Part shown: positions 54,437-62,633 of the stretch, one piece after another | Layout of the letters: every line of letters starts with the position of its first letter | Position numbering within the stretch: the first letter of the stretch is position 1 | Source of the DNA: Alphaproteobacteria bacterium 65-37 | Lineage (GTDB): Bacteria > Pseudomonadota > Alphaproteobacteria > Reyranellales > Reyranellaceae | DNA length: 64,000 bases | Reading direction: 5' to 3' | NCBI GenBank assembly: GCA_001897995.1 | Contig: MKRV01000265.1 | Coordinates: forward strand, 1 to 64,000 | Made by a program: the position numbers and the translations under genes | The notes under the pieces: generated by a model | Seen by the model: only the letters and a program-made list of their open reading frames with translations | What the model was told of the DNA's origin: nothing | Databases searched by the model: none

Positions 54437-55867
54437 ATGGCACACGAAAAACAGTTCTATATCGATGGCAGCTGGGTCGATCCGGTGGCACCGGCCTTTC
54501 TCGACGTCATAGATCCCTCGACCGAAGAAGCTTACACGCAGATCGCGATCGGCGGTTCCGCCGACGTGGATCGCGCCGTCGCGGCTGCCCGCCGTGCCTT
54601 CGCCTCCTACGCCCGCACCTCGCGCAAGGAGCGGCTGGACCTGCTCCGCGCCGTCCTGGCGGAATACAACAAGCGGCGCAGCGACGTGGGCGACGCGATC
54701 TCCCGCGAGATGGGCGCCCCACTGCAGTTCGCCCGCGACATCCAGGCCGGCCGCGGCACGGCCCATCTCGAACGCATGATCTCGGTCCTCGAAACCTATC
54801 CGTTCGAGGCGGTCGAGGGCACGACCCTGATCGCTCGTGAGCCGATTGGCGTCTGCGGACTGATCACGCCCTGGAACTGGCCGACCAACCAGATCGCCTG
54901 CAAGGTCCTCCCTGCCCTGGCCGCCGGTTGCACCATGGTGCTGAAGCCGTCCGAGGAAGCGCCGATCGACGCCGTCATCTGGACCGAGATCATGCATGCC
55001 GCCGGCGTGCCCAAGGGCGTCTACAACATGATCCAGGGCACCGGTGCGGCGGTCGGCGAGGCCATGTCCTCCCACCCCGACATCGACATGATGTCCTTTA
55101 CAGGCTCGACCCGGGCCGGCATCCGCGTGGCGCAGGCCGCCGCGCAGACGGTGAAGCGCGTCGCCCAGGAGCTGGGCGGCAAGTCGGCCAACATCCTGCT
55201 GCCGGACGTCGATTTCCAGACCGCCGTCACCAAGGGCATCAACAGCATGATGGTGAATTCGGGCCAGTCCTGCACCGCGCCCAGCCGCATGTTCGTGCCG
55301 CAGGACCGCCATGAGGAAGTGAAGAAGATCGCCAAGGCGGCGGCCGAGCGGTTCGTGGTCGGTGATCCACGCAATCCGGAGACCAGGCTGGGCCCGGTCG
55401 TGAACAGCGCGCAGTTCGAGAAGATCCAGAAGCTGATCCAGGCCGGCATCGACGAAGGCGCCGAACTGGTGACGGGCGGTCCCGGTCGCCCTGAGCATCT
55501 GAACAGAGGCTTCTACGTGCGGCCGACCGTGTTCGCCAACGTCACCAACGACATGACGATCGCCCGCGAGGAGATCTTCGGGCCGGTGATCACGATCCTG
55601 CCCTACAAGAGCGAAGAGGAAGTCATCCGCCTCGCCAACGATACGATCTACGGGCTTGCCGCCTATGTGCAAGGATCGGACCTCGACCGGGCCCGCAAGG
55701 TCGCCTCGCAGATGCGCGCCGGCAACGTCCACCTGAACTATCCGCTGGGCGACACCGCCGCGCCGTTCGGCGGCTACAAGCAGTCGGGCAACGGCCGCGA
55801 ATACGGCAAGTGGGGTCTCGAGGAGTTCCTCGAGACCAAGGCTGTGATCGGCTATCAGGCCGCCTGA
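54437..55867 (+). CDS. aldehyde dehydrogenase family protein
   Basis: A 476-residue NAD(P)-dependent aldehyde dehydrogenase. The catalytic Cys is in MVNSGQSCTAPSR and the Glu in AQELGGKSAN; the cofactor loop is MSFTGSTRAGIRVA. The C-terminus YGKWGLEEFLETKAV is typical. Translation starts at ATG 54437 after GGAGGA. The ModE-type box 36 bases upstream suggests regulation by molybdate. This enzyme needs no metal cofactor, unlike molybdenum aldehyde oxidoreductases, which supports a replacement role. The substrate is unknown. Confidence 0.9.
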   Translation: MAHEKQFYIDGSWVDPVAPAFLDVIDPSTEEAYTQIAIGGSADVDRAVAAARRAFASYARTSRKERLDLLRAVLAEYNKRRSDVGDAISREMGAPLQFARDIQAGRGTAHLERMISVLETYPFEAVEGTTLIAREPIGVCGLITPWNWPTNQIACKVLPALAAGCTMVLKPSEEAPIDAVIWTEIMHAAGVPKGVYNMIQGTGAAVGEAMSSHPDIDMMSFTGSTRAGIRVAQAAAQTVKRVAQELGGKSANILLPDVDFQTAVTKGINSMMVNSGQSCTAPSRMFVPQDRHEEVKKIAKAAAERFVVGDPRNPETRLGPVVNSAQFEKIQKLIQAGIDEGAELVTGGPGRPEHLNRGFYVRPTVFANVTNDMTIAREEIFGPVITILPYKSEEEVIRLANDTIYGLAAYVQGSDLDRARKVASQMRAGNVHLNYPLGDTAAPFGGYKQSGNGREYGKWGLEEFLETKAVIGYQAA

Positions 55868-55902
55868 CGGTCTCGCCGCATCGACGACTGGCTGGCTCGG
55901 TC

Positions 55903-57084
55903 CTACTTGACCGGGCCAGCCTGCCAGGCCGCCAGCACGCGCAACGAATCGATGATGTGATAGAACGAGCTCGCCGGCGCGGGCTCGTCGATCCAGGTCC
56001 CCTCGCCGGTCAGCTTGTCGCGCCACAGGCCGGCCACCGGCATCTCGAAGAAGCGGAGCAGCGAACGGGCGCCCGCCGCCGCATCGGCGACATAGGCCTG
56101 CCGTACCGCTTCGTCCTTCTCCGATCGCGCCAGGATGATCGCGGCCTTCAGCCATTCGGCCTGCGCCCAGAGCCGCGCCTTGGAGTCGTTCACCGCCATC
56201 TCGTCGGTCAGCTCGAAAAGCGCGACGCCGCGTGTCGTGTCGATGCCGTGATCCGCGCCGATGCGATACAGACGGCGGGCGACCTTGCGCACGTCCTCGC
56301 GACCGCGCTTCAGCGCCCAGCGCTCGAGCAGGCCCGCCCATTCGAACTGATGCCCCGGCCAGACCAGAGCCCCCATCGCACCGGCGGCCGGTGCCCAGGT
56401 GGCATCGAAGTATTCCAGGAGGATGCCGCGGTCGCGGGTGATGAAACGGGCCAGGCATAGTTCCGCCACTTCGTCGGCCAGGCGCGCCCAATGTGGATCG
56501 GAAGACACCTCCTCCCAAGCCATCGCCGCCTCGAAGAGATGCATGTGCGGATCGGATTGATAGACCGCATCATCGACAAAGCCGGTGAAGCCGCCCGCCT
56601 GCCCGCGCCGTTCGGCGAGCAGCCGCTCGTGCAGCTGGTTCGCGATCGGCACCAGCTCGGGCGCCTGCTTCTTGGCCCCGTGCGCCGTCGCCATGGCCAG
56701 CAGGGCAAATGCCTGCTCGTAGAGATAGGGTGCGACGGGGAATGGCTTACCGTCGACGGCGAGGCCGTTGCTGAAGAAACCATCGGGCCGACGGTAACGC
56801 CCCAGGAAGTAATCCAGGCCATGTTGCATGGCCTGCTGCGACGGACCGGCCCAGCCCAGATCGCGCGCGACAGCATAGGTGAAGATCTGCCGAGCCTGCA
56901 CCCGCGCCCGACGATCGGCGACGACCGGCTGGCCGGCGTGATCGAGCGCTTCGTGGAAACCGCCCCCCGCTTTGTCTGCGCCGACATCCCACCAGATCGG
57001 CAGCGCGTCCTTCATCAGCCAGTTGAGGAGGCGCTCCCGGAGGAGGCTGAGATCACCATCGACGTCGTTCATTCGCCCATCCAT
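55903..57084 (-). CDS. AGE-family epimerase/isomerase
   Basis: A 393-residue (alpha/alpha)6-barrel protein of the N-acylglucosamine 2-epimerase family. Conserved active-site stretches are RVQARQIFTYAVA, the HMHLFEAAMAWEE histidines, and WPGHQFEWAGLL. Family members act on GlcNAc, mannose/glucose or sulfoquinovose. It follows two aldehyde dehydrogenase genes in the same direction, at 153 bases from the nearer one, possibly in one transcript, although a small hairpin lies between. The start may be the ATG at 57072 (MNDVDGD) instead of 57084. Confidence 0.88.
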   Translation of the reverse strand: MDGRMNDVDGDLSLLRERLLNWLMKDALPIWWDVGADKAGGGFHEALDHAGQPVVADRRARVQARQIFTYAVARDLGWAGPSQQAMQHGLDYFLGRYRRPDGFFSNGLAVDGKPFPVAPYLYEQAFALLAMATAHGAKKQAPELVPIANQLHERLLAERRGQAGGFTGFVDDAVYQSDPHMHLFEAAMAWEEVSSDPHWARLADEVAELCLARFITRDRGILLEYFDATWAPAAGAMGALVWPGHQFEWAGLLERWALKRGREDVRKVARRLYRIGADHGIDTTRGVALFELTDEMAVNDSKARLWAQAEWLKAAIILARSEKDEAVRQAYVADAAAGARSLLRFFEMPVAGLWRDKLTGEGTWIDEPAPASSFYHIIDSLRVLAAWQAGPVK

Positions 57085-57193
57085 TTGCAGCCCAATGCTG
57101 CCAGCAGGACGGACTATGCCTCATGCCGATGACGATTGCAGGTTCGTGCTGCGCGTGATTTCACCACTGCTGCATGCTGCCTGCCGATTGGCA

Positions 57194-57210
57194 AGGGCGG
57201 GTGCCGCCCT
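57194..57210. terminator. short GC hairpin between dehydrogenase and epimerase genes
   Basis: A 7-bp stem AGGGCGG/CCGCCCT with a 3-base loop. It is weak and without a T-tract, so it may only attenuate the aldehyde dehydrogenase-epimerase transcript. Confidence 0.3.
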
Positions 57211-57237
57211 CGCCTGTCGATCCTGAACCTGCCGCCT

Positions 57238-58740
57238 TCAGGCTGTCTTGATCCAGACGGCCTTGACGTTGAGGTACTCCTCGAGGTGCTGCTTGCCGCT
57301 TTCGCGACCATAGCCGCTCATCTTGTAGCCTCCGAAGGGAACCGCCGGATCCATCGCCTGGTAGCAGTTGATCCAGACCGAACCGGCACGGATCGCCTTG
57401 GCCAGCCGATGGGCCTTGCTGACGTCACGTGTCCACACGCCGCTGCCGAGGCCGAAGGTGGTCGCGTTGCCGCGCTGGATGACTTCGTCGATGTCGGTGA
57501 ACGGGATCGCCGAGATCACCGGCCCGAAGATTTCCTCCTGGGCGATGCGCATGTCGTCACGGACGTCGGCGAAGACCGTCGGCGGCACGAAGTACCCCTT
57601 CTGGTAATCCCCGTCCGTCAGCCGCTCACCGCCACTCAGGCGCTTGGCGCCCTCCTGCCGGCCGATGCTGAGATAATCAGTGACGCGGTCGAGTTGCTCC
57701 GAGGAAACGAGCGGTCCCACCTGTGTCTCCGGATTCACGCCGTTGCCGACCTTCAGGTTCTTGGCGAAGCGCGCCACCTTGTCGGTAAACTCCTCGTAGA
57801 CCTTCTTCTCCACGAAGAGCCGCGTGCCGGCACTGCAGATCTGCCCGGAATTGGCGAACACCGCCATGCTGGCTCCCGGCACGGCGGCATCGAGATCGGC
57901 ATCGGCGAACACGATATCCGGCGACTTGCCGCCCAGCTCCAACGACACCCGCTTCAGGTTGCCCGCCGAAGCCTGGACGATCTTCTGGCCCGTGAGGTGA
58001 GATCCCGTGAAAGCCACCTTGTCGACGTCGGGATGCGACGAGAGTGCAGCACCGGCCGTGTCGCCATAGCCCGGCACCACATTGACCACGCCCGGCGGCA
58101 CCCCGGCTTCCAGACAGAGTTCGCCCAGCCTCAGCGAGGTCAATGGCGCCTCCTCGGCCGGCTTCAGGACCACGGTGCAGCCCGTGGCGAGGGCCGGCCC
58201 GATCTTCCAGATGGTCGCGGTCAGCGGGCCATTCCAGGGAATGATGGCGCCGACCACGCCGACCGGCTCCTTCAAGGTGTAGGAGAAGATCTCGCCTCCC
58301 AGCGAGTTCTCGATCGTTTCACCGTGCAGGGATGTCGCCATGCCGGCGTAGTAGCGCAGCATGCCGACGGCCCGCTGCCGATTGTTGCGCGTTCGGCTGA
58401 TGGGCGCTCCCATGTCGAACGTATCGAGGGCCGCCAGCTCCTCGATGTGCCGCTCCACGAGGTCGGCCAGCTTGAGCAACAACAGCTGCCGCTCCGCTGG
58501 CTTCCACTTGCTCCAGGGTCCGGTGAAGGCCTTGCGTGCGGCCGCCACGGCGCGATCGATATCCTCGCGATCGCCCTCCGCCACCTGCGCCAGCAGTTCG
58601 CCGGTCGCGGGATTGCGGCTTTCGAAGGTCTTGCCCGACGCGGCCGGCACCCAGCGGCCATCGATCAGCATCAGCTTGATCTTGCCATCGATGTAGGCCG
58701 GACGCTGCGCTACGCCTTTCTCTACGACTGTCATCTTCAT
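57238..58740 (-). CDS. aldehyde dehydrogenase family protein
   Basis: A 500-residue aldehyde dehydrogenase. Catalytic Cys is in FANSGQICSAGTR and the Glu in LELGGKSPDIV; the Gly-rich cofactor region is FTGSHLTGQKIV. The ATG at 58740 is preceded by GAGAGGAGA. It starts 7 bases after the stop of the previous aldehyde dehydrogenase gene, so the two are almost certainly co-transcribed. They share gene order and length but are clearly diverged, suggesting different aldehyde substrates rather than a fresh duplicate. Confidence 0.92.
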   Translation of the reverse strand: MKMTVVEKGVAQRPAYIDGKIKLMLIDGRWVPAASGKTFESRNPATGELLAQVAEGDREDIDRAVAAARKAFTGPWSKWKPAERQLLLLKLADLVERHIEELAALDTFDMGAPISRTRNNRQRAVGMLRYYAGMATSLHGETIENSLGGEIFSYTLKEPVGVVGAIIPWNGPLTATIWKIGPALATGCTVVLKPAEEAPLTSLRLGELCLEAGVPPGVVNVVPGYGDTAGAALSSHPDVDKVAFTGSHLTGQKIVQASAGNLKRVSLELGGKSPDIVFADADLDAAVPGASMAVFANSGQICSAGTRLFVEKKVYEEFTDKVARFAKNLKVGNGVNPETQVGPLVSSEQLDRVTDYLSIGRQEGAKRLSGGERLTDGDYQKGYFVPPTVFADVRDDMRIAQEEIFGPVISAIPFTDIDEVIQRGNATTFGLGSGVWTRDVSKAHRLAKAIRAGSVWINCYQAMDPAVPFGGYKMSGYGRESGKQHLEEYLNVKAVWIKTA

Positions 58741-58747
58741 TCTCCTC

Positions 58748-60244
58748 TCAGAGCATCGCGGCGACGGCTTTCACTTCGGTGTAGAGCTCGATCGCCTCGT
58801 AACCCATTTCGCGGCCCCAGCCGGACTGCTTGTAACCACCGAACGGCAGGGCCACGTCGTTGAAGTTGTGAACGTTGATCCAGACCGAGCCGGCCTTGAG
58901 CCGACGCGCGAGCTTGTGTGCAACGCCGATGTCGCGGGTCCAGATGCTCGCCGCCAAGCCATACTCGGTGGCATTGCCTTGGCGTGCGATCCGTTCGAGA
59001 TCGTCGTCGTTGAACGGCATGGCGCAGACCACCGGCCCGAAGATCTCCTCGCGCACGACCTTCATGGCCGGCGTGGTCTTGGTCAGGACAGTCGGCTCGA
59101 TGAAGTAGCCTTCGTTGCCGTGTCGCCGTCCACCGGTGATGGCCTCGGCGCCCTCGTCCTTGCCCGCGGTGAGGTAACCGGTCACGCGCTGGAACTGCTC
59201 CTCCGACACCAGCGGCCCGACGCGCGTGGTCGGATCGAGGCCCGGTCCGATCTTGAGCTTCTGCGCCTCGTCGGACAGCCCCGCCATCATCTTGTCGAAC
59301 AGGCGCTCGTGCACGAAAAGGCGCGACCCCGCCGTGCAGCACTGCCCCATGTTGAAGAAGATGCCGGTGGCAGCGCCCGGGATGGCGACCGACAGGTCGG
59401 CATCGGGGAAGACGAAGGACGGCGACTTGCCGCCGAGCTCCAGGCTCACTTTCTTGAGGTTTCCTGCCGCCGCCTGGACGATCAGCTTGCCGACTTCGGT
59501 CGAGCCGGTGAACGCCACCTTGTCGACGTCGGGATGAGCCGCTAGCGCCGCCCCGGGGGCACCATCGCCCGTCACGATGTTCACGACGCCCGGCGGAAAG
59601 CCCGCCTCCATGATCAGTTCACCGAGGCGAAGCGCAGACAGCGGCGTCTGCTCGGCCGGCTTCAGCACGATCGTGCAGCCTGCCGCCAGGGCCGGGGCGA
59701 TCTTCCACACCGCCATCATCAAGGGAAAATTCCAGGGAATGATCTGACCGACCACGCCCACCGGCTCACGCGTCGAATAGGCATGCCATTCGCCGGGAGC
59801 CGACAGCGGAATGCTCTGGCCGGTGATCTTGGTGGCCCAGCCGGCCATGTAGCGCAGCAATTCACAGGAGAACGGCAGGTCCACCATCTTGGCGTCGCTG
59901 ATCGGCTTGCCGTTGTCGATGCTCTCGATCTCGGCCAGTTCGGTGGCGTGCTTCTCGAGGAGATCCGCCAGGCGCCAGACGATCTTGCCCCGCTCGGTCG
60001 GCTTGACCTTGCCCCAGGGCCCGTCTTCGAACGCCTTGCGCGCCGCCTTCACCGCAAGATCGATATCGGCGGCACCGCCTTCGGCGACGGCGGCGATCTG
60101 GCCACCTGTGGCCGGGTCGAACACGGCAAAGGTCTTGCCGCTCTGCGGCGCGACCCATTTTCCGTCGATCAAGAGCTTATGCGGCTTGGAGATGAAGGCG
60201 GAAGCGGCGGCGCCCAGGCGCCCGACATTGACCGAAACGTCCAT
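58748..60244 (-). CDS. aldehyde dehydrogenase family protein
   Basis: A 498-residue aldehyde dehydrogenase beginning MDVSVNVGRLGAAASAF. Catalytic Cys is in FNMGQCCTAGSR and Glu in LELGGKSPSFV, with FTGSTEVGKLIV as the cofactor loop. I set the start at 60244 because GGAGGAAATC precedes it and an upstream extension would cross the regulatory box. It is the first gene after the ModE-type box at 60275-60298 (30 bases), which is shared with the divergent ModE-type regulator gene. Two aldehyde dehydrogenases in tandem here, plus the one at 54437, make three under the same kind of box. Confidence 0.92.
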   Translation of the reverse strand: MDVSVNVGRLGAAASAFISKPHKLLIDGKWVAPQSGKTFAVFDPATGGQIAAVAEGGAADIDLAVKAARKAFEDGPWGKVKPTERGKIVWRLADLLEKHATELAEIESIDNGKPISDAKMVDLPFSCELLRYMAGWATKITGQSIPLSAPGEWHAYSTREPVGVVGQIIPWNFPLMMAVWKIAPALAAGCTIVLKPAEQTPLSALRLGELIMEAGFPPGVVNIVTGDGAPGAALAAHPDVDKVAFTGSTEVGKLIVQAAAGNLKKVSLELGGKSPSFVFPDADLSVAIPGAATGIFFNMGQCCTAGSRLFVHERLFDKMMAGLSDEAQKLKIGPGLDPTTRVGPLVSEEQFQRVTGYLTAGKDEGAEAITGGRRHGNEGYFIEPTVLTKTTPAMKVVREEIFGPVVCAMPFNDDDLERIARQGNATEYGLAASIWTRDIGVAHKLARRLKAGSVWINVHNFNDVALPFGGYKQSGWGREMGYEAIELYTEVKAVAAML

Positions 60245-60274
60245 GATTTCCTCCTGATTCGAGCAACTTGTCTT

Positions 60275-60298
60275 CGTTATATTTAATAGAATATAACG
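60275..60298. promoter_or_regulatory. ModE-type molybdate operator between divergent genes
   Basis: The best box in the window: left half CGTTATATT, right half AATATAACG, 24 bases, almost perfectly palindromic. It lies 30 bases before the aldehyde dehydrogenase start and 108 bases before the ModE-type regulator start, so it can serve both and allow autoregulation. Confidence 0.78.
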
Positions 60299-60406
60299 AG
60301 GCAGCTGACCTGCGTCACGAGCCAACTGGCCGGCCGCCCCGGCGGCCCGACCGCTGTCCACTTCGGCCATCTGGCCTCGCTCGCTGGCCTGTCGCATAAT
60401 CGCGAC

Positions 60407-60805
60407 ATGGGACGCACGCCGACCAAGCCAGCCACCAAACCTGTCGACAAGACATCCCTGCACCTGCGCGTCGATTTCGGGGGCGAGCGGTCGATCGGGC
60501 CGGGCAAGATTCGCCTCCTCGAGCTGATCAACGAAACCGGCTCGATCTCTGCGGCCGGACGATCGCTGGCCATGTCCTACCGGCAGGCTTGGCTCCTCAT
60601 CGACGAACTCAACAAGATGTTCCGCGAGCCGGTCGTGGTCGCCCAGACCGGCGGCGGCGGCGGCGGCGGCGCCGTTGTCACGGAGACCGGCAACGATATC
60701 GTCCGCCTCTATCGGGAGATGGAGCGCCGCGCCTACGGCGTCTCGACCCCGGAAATGCGCTCCCTTGCCCGCCTGCTGACGCCGCCCGCGGAAAAACTCC
60801 ACTGA
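60407..60805 (+). CDS. ModE-type regulator lacking the molybdate-binding domains
   Basis: A 132-residue winged-helix regulator. The ModE N-terminal pattern is plain: GPGKIRLLELINETGSISAAGRSL, AMSYRQAWLLIDELN, a glycine run (seven Gly) and TETGNDIVRLYREME. Full ModE proteins have about 260 residues with two molybdate-binding Mop/TOBE repeats; this one stops after the DNA-binding half. It is divergent from an aldehyde dehydrogenase gene and close to the other boxes, so it is the obvious candidate to bind them. How it senses molybdate is unclear; a partner such as Mop is inference. Confidence 0.85.
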   Translation: MGRTPTKPATKPVDKTSLHLRVDFGGERSIGPGKIRLLELINETGSISAAGRSLAMSYRQAWLLIDELNKMFREPVVVAQTGGGGGGGAVVTETGNDIVRLYREMERRAYGVSTPEMRSLARLLTPPAEKLH

Positions 60806-60847
60806 CGTCGGGTTCGGCCGCCTTCCTCAGGCGCTTGCGTCGCCTTC

Positions 60848-60871
60848 CGTTATATCTTACTGAACATAGCG
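60848..60871. promoter_or_regulatory. ModE-type molybdate operator
   Basis: Left half CGTTATATC, right half AACATAGCG, 24 bases, ending 27 bases before the start of the small-protein gene at 60899. One mismatch to the palindrome near the right end. Confidence 0.65.
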
Positions 60872-60898
60872 AGTTTCACCGATTGCAGGTGTCGTACC

Positions 60899-61279
60899 AT
60901 GGAAATCGTCGGCAAGGCCCTGACCACCTGCCAGATCGACCCCACCGGCGACTCGTTCCGCATCATCATGGAAGATGCCGAGGGCCGTCCCGCGTCGGTC
61001 GTGTTGCCGACGGAATGCCTTCGTTCCCTTCTGATGACCCTGCCGAACGTGATCGAGCAGGCCCTGAAGGCACGATATCGCGACGATACCTTGAAGGTCG
61101 TCTATCCGATGGGGGGCTACACCCTGCACGCCGCGGCGGGCAGCGACAGCCGGATCCTGACGATGACGACGCCGGACGGTTTCAAGGTCTCCTTCGCCCT
61201 GTCGCCCGAGGATGCCGGCGGACTGGCCCTGTCCCTGGTCGATGTCGATGTCGACCAGCCTCGCGCCGCCTTCAACTAG
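60899..61279 (+). CDS. uncharacterised small protein, member 2 of a three-gene family
   Basis: A 126-residue protein of unknown function. It matches the family pattern: SFRIIMEDAEGRPASVVLPTE, then a leucine-rich helix (CLRSLLMTLPNVIEQAL), a middle strand region, then RILTMTTPDGFKVSFALSPED and a final helix with LALSLVD. It starts at ATG 60899, downstream of a ModE-type box. Ten bases after its stop begins member 3, so the two form a small operon. No known motif, membrane segment or signal is present. Confidence 0.75.
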   Translation: MEIVGKALTTCQIDPTGDSFRIIMEDAEGRPASVVLPTECLRSLLMTLPNVIEQALKARYRDDTLKVVYPMGGYTLHAAAGSDSRILTMTTPDGFKVSFALSPEDAGGLALSLVDVDVDQPRAAFN

Positions 61280-61289
61280 GCGTTCTTGC

Positions 61290-61688
61290 ATGGATGGCAG
61301 CGAGCAGCGGATCGATCTCGGCGACGCCGTCGAGGTCAGCGGAGAACTGCTGCCGCAGGCCAATGCCGTGCAGCTTTCGGTCGTACGGCGGAGTGGCGAA
61401 CGGACGACCCTCACCATCCCGGCGGCCGATCTGCAGCGTCTGGTCCCGCTCCTGCTCCTGCTGGGACGCGCCCTGCCTCAGGGTGGGTCCGATGCAAGCA
61501 CCCAACTTTCGCTGGTGCCGACGGACTCTCTCAGCGTCGGCGAACTGCCGGGCGGCGAGACCTTGCTCGCCGTTGCCGTAGGCCCGGCAACGGTCGGTTT
61601 CTCCATGCCGGCCGCTGCCGCCGAGAAGCTGGGGCGGTCCCTGCTCCTGGCCGGCAGCGAACCGTCGACCGTCACTTCAGTACAGTGA
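61290..61688 (+). CDS. uncharacterised small protein, member 3 of a three-gene family
   Basis: A 132-residue protein, likely co-transcribed with member 2. It follows the same layout: NAVQLSVVRRSGERTTLTIP, the leucine-rich helix ADLQRLVPLLLLLG, then LLAVAVGPATVGFSMPAAAAEKLGRSLLL. The three members share the ..F/V-P-x(2-3)-L-x(2)-h(3)-x-L.. and G-x-x-x-FS-[LM]-P type signatures but have low overall identity. I chose the ATG at 61290. Its end overlaps the convergent modA gene by 17 bases. Confidence 0.72.
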   Translation: MDGSEQRIDLGDAVEVSGELLPQANAVQLSVVRRSGERTTLTIPAADLQRLVPLLLLLGRALPQGGSDASTQLSLVPTDSLSVGELPGGETLLAVAVGPATVGFSMPAAAAEKLGRSLLLAGSEPSTVTSVQ

Positions 61689-62463
61689 AGCCCTGCTTGT
61701 CGAAGAACGGCTTGGCGGCCGGCGACTTGAGATAGTCGACAAAGGCCAGCGCGTCCGGGTTGGTCGACGTGGCAAGCAGCGCCATCGGATAGACGATCGG
61801 CGGATGGCTGCCGTCCGGGAAGGCGCCGACGATGCGGACATTGGGATCGGACGCCGCGTCGGTCTTGTAGACGATGCCGAGGGGCGCCTCGCCGCGAGAC
61901 ACCAGCGTCAGCGCCATGCGCACATTCTCCGCCTGCGCCACCCGGTCGGCCACCGACGGCCACACGCCGAGCGATTCGAGGGCGGCTTTACCGTATTTGC
62001 CGGCCGGAACGGCGTCCACATTGCCCATGGCGAGGCGGCCGTCATTGCCCAACGCCGCCCGCAGGTTGAAGCCCTTCTCGACCTTGAGGTCGAGCTTGAA
62101 GTCCTTGGCGGCGATCAGCACGATCTGGTTGCCGAGGAAGTCGACGCGGCTCGGTGCCTTGATCAGCTTGCGCTCGGCGACGTAATCCATCCACGGAATG
62201 TCTGCTGAGATGAAGATGTCGGCGGGAATTCCGCTCTCGATCTGCTTGGCCAGCACCGAACTGGAGGCATAGGAGATCTTGGTCGACTTGCCGGTCTGCT
62301 TGTTCCAGGCAGCCGAGGCATCGTCGAGCGCGTTTTTCAGGCTGGCAGCCGCCAGAATGACGACGTCCTTGCTCTGGGCGTCGGCTGGACGCGTGCCGCT
62401 TAGCGCCATCACCAGTGCGGCCGCGGCCAGTGCCGCCCCGAAAACCCGACGAGATGCCCGCAT
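61672..62463 (-). CDS. modA: molybdate ABC transporter substrate-binding protein ModA
   Basis: A 263-residue periplasmic binding protein with an N-terminal signal (MRASRRVFGAALAAAALVM...ADAQ) and the ModA hallmarks: VVILAAASLKNAL, with the oxyanion-binding Ser, SYASSSVLAKQIESG with the second Ser, ADIFISADIPWMDYV and the C-terminal PLGIVYKTDA. The ATG at 62463 is preceded by GGGAGG. The ModE-type box lies 24 bases upstream. No modB or modC follows on this strand; instead the gene runs into a convergent unit. The importer partners must be elsewhere. Confidence 0.92.
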   Translation of the reverse strand: MRASRRVFGAALAAAALVMALSGTRPADAQSKDVVILAAASLKNALDDASAAWNKQTGKSTKISYASSSVLAKQIESGIPADIFISADIPWMDYVAERKLIKAPSRVDFLGNQIVLIAAKDFKLDLKVEKGFNLRAALGNDGRLAMGNVDAVPAGKYGKAALESLGVWPSVADRVAQAENVRMALTLVSRGEAPLGIVYKTDAASDPNVRIVGAFPDGSHPPIVYPMALLATSTNPDALAFVDYLKSPAAKPFFDKQGFTVLK

Positions 62464-62487
62464 GAAAACCTCCCACGTTCGCCTGGT

Positions 62488-62511
62488 CGATATATCAATT
62501 TGAACATATCG
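62488..62511. promoter_or_regulatory. ModE-type molybdate operator upstream of modA
   Basis: Left half CGATATATC, right half AACATATCG, 24 bases, fully palindromic at the ends (CGATATnnn.../...ATATCG). It ends 24 bases before the modA start, as in E. coli where ModE-molybdate represses modA. Confidence 0.72.
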
Positions 62512-62564
62512 ATAGCCAGAGGAATCGCAGATATTCTGCATTTTCCCTGCGCCGATTTCCGATG

Positions 62565-62590
62565 CGTTATCCCTCAATGGATATGCAACG
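62565..62590. promoter_or_regulatory. degenerate ModE-like site upstream of mop
   Basis: Left half CGTTAT, right half ATATGCAACG, but 26 bases instead of 24 and with a weaker left half. It lies 43 bases before the molbindin start. It may be a weakened box. Confidence 0.4.
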
Positions 62591-62633
62591 ATGGCCACCC
62601 TATACTCCCGGCCGTCAATCCAATGGAGGATTC

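Noticed and set aside
60651..60674. GGC repeats inside the ModE-type regulator
   Set aside because: They encode a glycine run also seen in this region of ModE proteins, and length changes would stay in frame, so phase variation is unlikely.
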